This document shows positions 1 to 8,101 of a stretch of 64,000 nt of DNA, piece after piece. A program made the position numbers and the translations under genes. Under the pieces are notes generated by a model. That model saw only the letters and a program-made list of their open reading frames with translations, had not been told where the DNA came from and searched no databases. Each line of letters starts with the position of its first letter. Positions within the stretch are counted from its first letter, which is position 1. Location: positions 788,769-852,768 of the forward strand of contig QANY01011430.1 in NCBI GenBank assembly GCA_003255025.1, in the 5' to 3' direction. Source of the stretch: Datisca glomerata (taxonomy: Eukaryota > Streptophyta > Magnoliopsida > Cucurbitales > Datiscaceae).

Positions 1-823
1 ATGAGTGTCATCTGTTTCGTCGCCCGATGTGTGCCATCTGTTTCGTCGCCCAATTCGTCACGATGTGTTTTAGTTAACGTGTGATCAGTTCTGATTAGGT
101 TATTAACTAAAGGATATGACAAGCCAAGATATGATTAAGATTGTTAAATGATTCTGTTTGAGACATGTGTTATTTGCGTGCTATGTTAAGCCATGTCATG
201 ATCAAGTACATTACTTTATTTCATTTATGTTATACGTCAAGTTCAGTAATGTTATGTCATGATTGCATTTATGACATGTGAATGCATGTTATTATGTGAG
301 TTTGCTTACTGAGTATTTTAAAATACTCATTCCCCCACAGCTAATTATGATGCAAGTGGTGATGGCGAGCAACATGAGTGGAAGACTGTCATAACCAGTT
401 AAATCAGATGAATTTATGTTTTCAGTTTATGATTTGATTAAAAACTTAGGAAAACGTTTTCTGTTAAACTTGGTTATTCAAGTAGTTTATTTTACGATAT
501 GATTTTCTACGAACTATGATGAGTGAACGTTTCATGAATTATGGATTTCAAGTTTTAACTTTATTTCAGAATATAATTTAGTTTTTTGAGGTTTTATTAA
601 TTATGTATTTAAGACAATTTATCGCTTTCGCTATTTTATGATTAAGATTCTGATCATGGATAAGTTTAATGCTTCCGCTATTTAAGATCAGGGTTTTTCC
701 CATCATGCTAAATTACGAATTTTCAATTTGGGAATTTTCTCAAAATTAGGGTTTGTTTCGAATTGGAGATTTTAAAATTATGAATTACACGTATGTTTAA
801 CCCTCGGGGATCGGGGCGTCACA
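1..823 (+). repeat. Left LTR of the gag-only Ty3 element (5' part outside window)
   Basis: It ends with CACA at 823, immediately before the primer binding site. Positions 1-564 are about 95% identical by eye to 4311-4863. The last 260 bp (565-823) have no counterpart in the right LTR, which is cut at 4863. Judged from the right copy, the intact LTR would be about 2.86 kb, long for a plant Ty3 element. Confidence 0.85.
311..328. other. Perfect 18-bp palindrome in the LTR (stem-loop)
   Basis: GAGTATTTTAAAATACTC is a perfect palindrome preceded by CTTACT and followed by ATTCCCCC. The right LTR repeats it at 4611-4628. A different Ty3 LTR in this window has an equivalent stem (GAGTATAT-TTCT-ATATACTC) at 49223-49242 in the same context. 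It is likely a structural RNA or DNA element of the R/U5 region; its function is not shown. Confidence 0.7.
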
Positions 824-826
824 GTT

Positions 827-840
827 TGGTATCAGAGCCA
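827..840 (+). promoter_or_regulatory. Primer binding site (tRNA-iMet type)
   Basis: TGGTATCAGAGCCA lies three bases after the LTR end. It is complementary to the 3' end of plant initiator tRNA-Met, the usual primer for minus-strand DNA synthesis in many plant LTR retrotransposons. Confidence 0.85.
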
Positions 841-1064
841 TGGTTTTAGATTCTATAGACTTTTCATAGTGAAAAATATGGCATGTCACCTACTCGACTC
901 CTCCATCACCTTACAAGCCAGGTACGCATAATATGTATATTTTAATTATTGATTCAGTATGACGTGCCTTAGTTTCTTTATGACATGTTTGTTACGTATA
1001 TGTTATATTTGTGCAATAAGATTAGGCTTTTGGTAAGTCTTGAATTTTGGTGGGTAGTAGAGTA

Positions 1065-2112
1065 ATGGCTCCCCCTACGAGAAACAACAATCATGCACCG
1101 GCCGATCCTGCTACGAACCCTTCGACAACCATGATCGAATTGTTTTAAGAATTTTTGGAGTTGTTGAGGCAGACAGCGATGATCGCCCATCTCAATTACA
1201 GTAATCGCAACAGATGACAATGATCAACGTGCAGCTGATCCACACCTTCAGGAGGCTGAACCCGCCCGAATTTGACGGTCTTTCGTCTGATCCATTGTCA
1301 GTTGATGATTGGATTGTGAGATTGGAGCAGATCTTCCATTTATGATGTGTTCTGAGATTTAAAAGGTTGTTTATGAAACTTTTATGCTGACATGGGAAGC
1401 TCGAAAATGGTGGGAGGCAACACAAAGAGCTCACGATGTTGTGCATAATCCGGTGACTTGGGATCGGTTTAAGGAGCTATTTTTCGAGAAGTATTTTTCA
1501 ATCAACGTCAGAGCGAGCAAGGAGGCCGAATTTCTTAGGCTGGTGCAAGGTAATAGGACTATTGATGATTATGAAAGGAAGTTCGAGGAATTATCTCGCT
1601 ACGCTGCACATTATGTTGATAGCGAGATCAAGAAGGCTTGCACGTTCCAAAGGGGACTTCGTCCAGAGATAAAGAGTTCTGTGTCACTCCACAAGCATAC
1701 CACTTACGCAGCGGTGGTTGAAGCAGCGTTGTTGATGGAGTAGAATCTTCCACCAAGAGAGCTTCCATGGAATGATCGCTCGTCGCAAGAGAAAATGAAT
1801 TTTCACGACGACCATTTTGAACAACGAGATGCAAAGAAACAAGTTAGAGATTCTCATCCTGTTTGCGTCACTTGCAACAAAAGCCACGTTGGACAGTGTT
1901 ATCGGAAGATTAATGCTTGCTTTAAGCGTGGAAAAATTGGACATTATCTCAAGGATTGTCCGTTGAACAAACAAGGTCAGAACGATAGCACAACAATCAA
2001 CATGAATAAAGGAAAGGCATTCGTTTTGACACATCAGGAAGCAGGCAATTAAACTGCAGTTTTTATTGGTATACTTTTTGCTTTTGGGCATTCAATCTTC
2101 TCGTTGATTGAT
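1065..2112 (+). pseudogene. Ty3 gag remnant with CCHC knuckle, plus the first residues of protease
   Basis: Gag is the retroelement capsid/nucleocapsid protein. A start (MAPPTRNNNHAPAD) is at 1065 and a stop follows within 30 codons. A second frame carries PPEFDGLSSDPLSVDDWI (about 1264-1310). The longest intact piece, 1384-1743, has the retrotransposon gag core: EARKWWEATQ, then FKELFFEKYF, then FLRLVQGNRTIDDYERKFEEL. After a TAG at 1741 the same frame runs on to 2052 with a zinc knuckle CFKRGKIGHYLKDC, where the second cysteine of CxxC is replaced by arginine. Beyond 2052 come residues resembling a protease start (VFIGILFAFGHSIFSLID), then stops. The gag is dead through stops, a frameshift and the lost knuckle cysteine. 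Confidence 0.85.
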
Positions 2113-2246
2113 CATTGATTTTGTTTTGTTCACTTGTGTTTTGTGTTTTGTGTTTTACCGTTGATTGAGTTTTGGATTCTTTTTGGTTATTTCTAGTGTT
2201 TTAAAAAAAAAGGGGTGGCATCTTCCTTTCGAGGATGAAAATTTTT

Positions 2247-2259
2247 AAGGAGGAGAGAA
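2247..2259 (+). promoter_or_regulatory. Polypurine tract
   Basis: AAGGAGGAGAGAA directly precedes the LTR start TGTAATATCCC at 2260. It is preceded by TTTCGAGGATGAAAATTTTT, typical of the 3' end of Tekay/Del-type Ty3 elements. It is the plus-strand primer site. Confidence 0.85.
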
Positions 2260-2569
2260 TGTAATATCCCGACTCTTCGTAAATGGGCATTTTTGTAAAA
2301 TTGATTTCAAAGATAAAATGATTTTAAAAAGTGATTATTTGTAATTTTGGTAAAATAATTTTATTTATATATGGTTTAGTTTAAATTTCAATTATTCAAT
2401 TTTAAAATAATTTTAATTTGTATTATAAAATTATTGCTCACTCACACCATATACTTATGTATACCCTAATATTACCCTAACCCTATTTTATCCTTGATCA
2501 AGCAATCTCAACCCTCAATTGAAAATCACTCACACTACATGCATTTACACGCTAAAACAACCTTTAACC

Positions 2570-2573
<4 letters not shown>

Positions 2574-2609
<36 letters not shown>

Positions 2610-3245
2610 CAAAACAGTAATTTCCTTCTCTCGCAGCCCTCTCCTCCCCCTCGCAACCTCTCCTCCCCAGTGCAGCCACCTACAGCCAGCAACTCTTCTC
2701 CTTCGGTTGGTCTCTCTCTAATTGAATTTGGGTAATCTTCTTCTCTTTCTTTAATCTCTTTCTCTCTGATTCGTCTCTCTTTCTCTCTTTAATTCTTGCT
2801 GATTTTTGTCTCTCTTATTCACTCTTAGTTTCTTTTCATTCTTGCCTTCCTCGTTACCTCTGTTTCTGTTCTCCTTACTTCTTTTTTTATTCTCTGCTTC
2901 TCCCTCTTTTACTTCGTCTACCTCTCCCTGTTTCTTCCCCTCTCTGTTTTCTCTATCTCTGTCTCTCTCTGCTTCTCTCTATATCCCTATCTCTGCATCC
3001 TTATTCTCTCTCTCTCCATTTGCTTCTGCCATCATCGGTGGTTTATCACCGAGGCTCATTTTCTCTCGTCCTCTATTTTTCTCTCTCTCTATCTCTCTAT
3101 CTCTGTCTCTCTCTGCTTCTCTCTTCATCCCTCTCTCTCTTCCCCTCTCAGTTTCCCTCACTGTTTCTCTTCCCCTCTTTGTTCTCTCTCCTTCTTATTT
3201 TCTCTCTCTCTCTCTTTTCCCTTCTCTGTTTCTCGTGTTTTCTGT
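2574..3245. repeat. (TA)n microsatellite followed by CT-rich low-complexity tract
   Basis: About 17 TA units lie at 2574-2607. Long CTCTCT/TTCTCT runs follow from about 2725 to 3245. Open frames here (for example 2806-3282) encode only serine/leucine/phenylalanine-rich low-complexity peptide and are not genes. A TATA tract followed by a CT-rich leader fits an LTR promoter region. Confidence 0.8.
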
Positions 3246-4144
3246 TCTGCAACTGGATTTGCAACCAGTTGCTCGGCCCTGAACCGGTTCACCATGAACC
3301 GAACCAGTTCAACCTACTCGGGCCGATCTGGATCCGTCCATCAGATAAAATTGAACTGGACTGGTCCGAACCAGCCCGGTCTGAACCATTTGACCCGAAA
3401 CTTTATCTTTAGACTGTGGACCCGATATATTATTTTCTGACCTCGTTTTGGCCGTTCTGCACTGTTTTAATTAAATCTATAATTTCTATTCTATGATATT
3501 AAAATGTGTTTATATTATTTTATTTCAAAACAATTTAGTGATTATATTTTTTTTGAGATTTCAGGTCATTAATTGTTCAATTCATTCTTCTGCTTCAAGT
3601 AAATGGGCTTATATAATGATGTGACTCCTGTTGTTATAAATGTATATGCTTTGTGTAAGTGAAATTATATCGCAATATGACCCATGTGTGATAAATATAT
3701 ATGCTCGTGTAAGTGAATTTACATGTGTTATTCTCATCAGCTTTAATTGTCTATAAGCATGTTACTTTCATAAATATGTTTGGGTAAATTGACTTATATA
3801 ACGATGTGACTCTGATGTTATAATTGTATCATGTATTTATTATTTGTTTAACCATTTTTCGATAATTATTATATTTTGGTTAACACTTTGGTAATTGATT
3901 TCTATTCAGTTATTAATGTGATTATCATGAGATAAATGTCTGAATATGATTGATTTTGCGTAGTATGTTATCATGTTCGATTCTGTTATATGTATCAGTA
4001 TGCATTATATGATTAATTATTGTCATACATTGGATTCTGTAAGTTATAAGGTTAATTCATTCAAGTGGTATTTAAGCAAAATATGAACTTGAGCATGACC
4101 TTTAGTTAACAAGAAATCAGGATTGTTTACGTTATGTTCTATTA

Positions 4145-4375
4145 AATGAATGAGGTGTCATCTGTTCATGCTTCATCACACATAGGGTGTCATCTGTTCA
4201 TGTTTTGGTCATTCATTGGGTGTCATCTATAAATGTTTTCCGTCACTCATGAGGTGCCATCTGTTCATATTTTTTTCGTCACCTATGAGTGCCATCTGTT
4301 CTGTCGTCCAATGAGTGTCATCTGTTTCATCGCCCGATGTGTGCCATCTGTTTCGTCATCCAATTCGTCATGATG
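4145..4375. repeat. Imperfect tandem repeats in the Ty3 LTR
   Basis: At least seven units of roughly 30-37 bp share the core GTGTCATCTGTT followed by a CATGTTTTCGTCAC-like tail (for example near 4155, 4190, 4220, 4257, 4287, 4316). The window start (1-65) carries the last units of the same block in the other LTR. Confidence 0.75.
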
Positions 4376-4863
4376 TGTTTCAGTTAACGTGTGATCAGTT
4401 CTGATTAGGTTATTAACTAAAGGTTATGACAAGCTAAGATATGATTAAGATTGTTAAATGATTCTGTTTGAGACACATGTTATTTACATGCTATGTTAAG
4501 TCATGTCATGATCAAGTACGTTACTTTATTTCATTTATGTTATATGTCAAGTTTAGTCATGATTGTATTTATGACATGTGGATGCATGTTATTATGTGAT
4601 TTTACTTACTGAGTATTTTAAAATACTCATTCCCCCACAATTAATATGATGCAGGTGGTGATGGCGAGCAGCATGAGTGGGAGACTGCCATAACTAGTTA
4701 GATCAGATGAATTTATGTTTTCAGTTTATGATTTGATTAAAAACTTAGGAAAATGTTTTCTATTAAACTTGGTTATTCAAGTAGTTTATTTTACGATATG
4801 ATTTTCTACAAACTGTGATGAGTGAACGTTTCATGAATTATGGATTTCAAGTTTTAACTTTAT

Positions 4864-5960
4864 GGACGCTATGACGAGGTTTTCAAACACTCGAGGATGA
4901 GGTCCCCGCGGAGCTAAGGACAACGTTCCCCTTGGACCTGCGGATGAGGTCCCCTAAACCCAAATATGAGGTCCCCAAGCACCCGCGGACGGGTCACCCG
5001 CAGACCCGAAGATGAGGTCGCCCTAGACTCGAGGATGAGGTCCATGAGGACGAGGCTCCCAGAAGATGAGGTGGCATGTAGACCTGAGAATGAGGGCCCT
5101 CGCGGATACGAGGACGAGGCCCCTACAGACCCAAGATGAGAGGTCTCTCATGGACTCGATGATGAGGTCTCTACGACTCGCTCAAACGCATGAAACAAAG
5201 AATGAGCTTAGTCTCATCTCAGAAATCCAAGTATTAGAAGGTTGTTCTTAATGAAAATGAGGACCTAGATTGAGAGCCAGTGAACTCCATATTTTGTTTA
5301 GGTCTAAGAAAGGTAAACAGACGCTTAGATAGAAGGAAAATTCTCAGGAGGGAAAAGTTCTCACCTCTCTTAAACTCAACTCATATATTGAGGCATGAAT
5401 AAAACAGATAATGATAGAGTGTCATCAATGACATTAAATGCACCTCCACCAATCAGGAGCTAGGAAAAATGGTGAATATACAAAGCTCATCACTCGAGGA
5501 ATTAATCAACTAACCATTTCAGGATGTCATTAAGAGCATTAAATATGGACAGTATGATGAGAACCAAGATGGAACATAATCAAGGACGAGGATAGGCTAT
5601 CCTTATATCACACATCATCACCTGACCTGCTAAGCCAATAAGAAAAGGCCCAAGGCTGGAGATTATTCTAAGGCAGCCAACTTTCATCCTTACCTAAGAT
5701 AGCCATGCCCTAGCTACCCTGGTTTCCTGAAATAACAGTAGAAAAGGCAGGTAATGACATTCGTTGATGTATGTAAAAAATTGTAATAAACTTCCAACCA
5801 ACTCTCTACTTTGCTCTCATCTATCTTCTTTCTTTTTTTAGACTCATCTATCTTTTTACTTACTTAAGCTCCATTGGGGCGAATTTGAAAGGTTTAGGCC
5901 TTTGAATGCAGGGCTTCGACATAGAATGGCCTCATTAAAAAGTTTATAGGCAAAAATGAC
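4864..5960 (+). mobile_element. Remnant of another Ty3-like LTR with a GATGAGGTCCC repeat block
   Basis: At 4864 the sequence changes from the preceding LTR to a GC-richer stretch with many CGAGGATGAGGTCCC-like words (4890-5175). Farther on, 5850-5920 (CTTACTTAAGCTCCATTGGGG) resembles the conserved ACTTGAGCGTCGGAG-like end seen in Tat/Athila-type LTRs. No primer site or coding remnant was recognised, so the class is inferred. The open frame at 5066-5251 follows the repeat block and is not a credible gene. Confidence 0.4.
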
Positions 5961-6870
5961 CAACCAATAAAATAGTATGCGAGAATAATCCGTTTTAAGT
6001 TAGATATGAACTTACTATTTTAACTTTTCTTTTATGTAATCACCAAGTATAACTTTCTATCACTTTTATTGTTTTTCTTATGCTTATTTATGATATTTTC
6101 CCACTTCTCTTAAATAATTTATTTTGAAATAAAATTAAACACAAAAAAAACTTACTTTCACGCCTACTCTCTCTCTCGTGAGATCTTCATCTTTGTTTTA
6201 TTTTTTGTGAAAAAACAAAAATGTAATGGGAAATAGTCACGTCCATTGCTCGTTTAATTGCATATATATCGTCAATAAGTAAACCTGTATTTTACTTGTC
6301 GTTAATAAATTATTTAGCTACTGTTATGTTACATTTCAATGTATCATATTTTTCATCATTCTCTTCTCTTTGTTGGACGTTGGCCAAAAGATAGACATCA
6401 TCTTTAGTTCTATAGCCAATCATCTTTATAGATGAACATAAAAAAAATTAGAACAACCCCTGCTAGGTATACAAATTTTTAACAATAAGTAAAAAATATA
6501 TTTACTTAGTTCGTATTGCAAAAAATAATTTGTAAACTTAAAACGGGAGCATAAAATAATTTTCAATTATTTTTTACAGAATTATTATAGATTGGATAAT
6601 TTTTTTAAGTAAGTCGAACAAGTTTGAGTAAAATTTAAGAAAATACCATAAATAAACATAATGAAAAAAGAGTAATGAGAAGTTATTCTTGTTGATTGCA
6701 AAACAAGTGAAATGGTAATGATAGTAAGTCTATAACTAATTTAAACTTTCTAAACTTAAAAATAGTCATTTTTACACACGCACGCACGCACACACATATA
6801 TGTATATGGTTACTTATAAATTAATAAAAAAAATGATTATCTACTACAATATTTCTTAAATGAAGCACCA
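5961..6870. other. AT-rich intergenic DNA, no gene seen
   Basis: I see no coding frame, repeat termini or RNA gene. Short A/T homopolymers and a small CACACG microsatellite (6775-6796) are the only structure. Confidence 0.6.
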
Positions 6871-6874
6871 CTTC

Positions 6875-6965
6875 AAGTACAAAATGGGTTGGCGTAGTTG
6901 GTTAATCCCCACACTCATATTTAGAGGTCGTGAGTTCGAGTCATATTCATTCATTTTTCTTAAAA
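6875..6965 (+). mobile_element. tRNA-derived SINE head with A and B boxes
   Basis: TTGGCGTAGTTGG (6889-6901) fits an RNA polymerase III A box. GAGTTCGAGTC (6932-6942) fits a B box about 30 bp downstream, the spacing found in tRNA-derived SINEs. It is followed by a T-rich tail. The sequence is not a foldable tRNA (no acceptor stem or anticodon arm seen). The exact 5' and 3' ends and target duplication were not resolved. Confidence 0.55.
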
Positions 6966-6987
6966 TTAATGGTGCATTTACTCGGCA

Positions 6988-7745
6988 GATTTGGATTACA
7001 AATCCTAAAGATTTGAGTCTATAATCTAAATCCATGTTCACTAAATTTTGGATTAAAAAATTTATGTGAAACTCATCATCTAATTGGGTTTGTAATCTAT
7101 GTTTTTTTGTAGATTTGTAATCCAAATCAAAATGGGAAATTACAAATCGTAATCCAATTTTTTGTTGCTTTTAATGTTAAAAGTCAAAAATACCCCTTTT
7201 AAGTTATCAAATTATAGTGTCATTTTATGCTTTAAATAGATATGACAAAAATATTTGTGGGTAAAAATACTCGTTTCTTTCGATCTAACCTGACGCTTAC
7301 ACAGACCCCGGACCCGGACCTCGACCCCGGCCCTACCCTAGATCCAGACCCTGATCTGGAACCCCGACCATGGTCGACCCGGCTCGGTCTTGACCCAGAC
7401 CCGAACTCTGATCCCGACCTGCCCGGAATTGGACCCGAACCCTGACCCCGACCCCAAACTCAACCCAAATCCCCACCCGACCCTGACCGGGACTCGGGTT
7501 CCAATCTCGATCCCGACCCGGACCTTGATCCCAGACCTCGACCCCGATCCTGACTTGAACCTGGACGACCCGACCCGACCCATAAATATTGTAAAAAAGA
7601 ATAATATTTTTAATTGAAGAGTATTATAGTAAACTTACCCAAAATAACATAATCTAAATATTCAAATTCATAATAAACACAAATATTACAAATTCAAAAT
7701 CTTAATCCTTAAACTAAATTTTTAATCCAAAATTTAGTAAACTAT
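6988..7745. mobile_element. Inverted-repeat (MITE-like) element around a CCCGAC repeat
   Basis: A perfect 17-bp inverted repeat, GATTTGGATTACAAATC at 6988-7004 and its complement at 7112-7128, forms an inner stem. Farther apart, TTCACTAAATTTTGGATTAA (about 7037-7056) is matched in reverse complement by 7722-7742. The region may be a non-autonomous transposon with complex ends, or two elements side by side. It has no coding capacity. Confidence 0.45.
7290..7580. repeat. CCCGAC-type degenerate short tandem repeat
   Basis: The stretch is built of GACCC(C/G)GACC words of 6 and 12 bp. It gives proline/aspartate-rich frames (DPDP) on the plus strand and glycine/arginine/valine-rich frames on the minus strand. 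These frames (7242-7445, 7390-7617, 7338-7583) look like translation of a repeat rather than genes. It is sharply GC-richer than the surrounding DNA. Confidence 0.75.
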
Positions 7746-7749
7746 CATT

Positions 7750-8101
7750 ATAAAGTAAATTTCACAAAAGAAAAAAAAATCACTGGTTCAAGCATAGAGA
7801 ATGGTCTCTCTTTGGCCCACCAGAACGAAGAATCATCTATGCACGTGGAAAGTAAAAGTACGGTATCACAGCAAAGAACGCGCGTAGACCAAGCACCCGT
7901 CTTCAACCCCGCTTAATACCGGTCAGTCTCTCGTCGTGTCCTCTATGTGTTCCTTCCAAACTACGAAAAGCAACGTCTAGGGCTCGTTTTCAGAGAATCA
8001 GCTCTAAGATTTTCAGTTTTTTCAATATTCAATTCGAATATGCGTCTCTGAGACTGTCAAATCCTTTATCAGATTCAGTTTCTGCTTGATTTACTTCCTC
8101 A
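7750..8101 (+). promoter_or_regulatory. Promoter and 5' leader of the YIPF-like gene
   Basis: This is the single-copy-looking stretch between the inverted-repeat element and the start codon. It contains an ACGCGCGT word near 7880 and pyrimidine-rich leader sequence after about 7920. No clear TATA box was identified, so the transcription start is not assigned. Confidence 0.4.

Larger units (their letters stand above)
1..4863 (+). mobile_element. Ty3-type LTR retrotransposon lacking pol (TR-GAG-like), truncated at both ends
   Basis: Order seen: partial LTR (1-823), a tRNA-iMet-type primer site (827-840), a gag remnant (1065-2052), a polypurine tract (2247-2259) and a second LTR (2260-4863). 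Positions 1-564 match 4311-4863 at an almost constant offset, which defines the two LTRs. Between gag and the polypurine tract there is only about 200 bp, so protease, RT, RNase H and integrase are absent. The sequence after 2052 still reads like the start of a protease domain (FSLID), so pol was probably lost from a Tekay/Del-like parent. Gag-only derivatives of this kind are known as TR-GAG elements. They would need another element's enzymes to move. The lineage name is inferred from the LTR start TGTAATATCCC and the gag motifs. Confidence 0.85.
2260..4863 (+). repeat. Right LTR of the gag-only Ty3 element, 3' end missing
   Basis: It begins TGTAATATCCCGAC and matches the left LTR up to 4863, where similarity stops abruptly. 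It contains a (TA)n tract that may act as a TATA box, a long pyrimidine-rich stretch, runs of CCGAACC/GAACCGG words (3275-3390) and a block of imperfect tandem repeats before the palindromic stem at 4611. Confidence 0.85.

Noticed and set aside
2806..3412. Open frames of 130-158 codons in the Ty3 LTR
   Set aside because: They translate CT-rich low-complexity DNA (serine/leucine/phenylalanine runs) inside an LTR.
7242..7617. DPDP-rich and GSGSR-rich frames on both strands
   Set aside because: They are translations of a short GC-rich tandem repeat in several frames, with no start context or homology.
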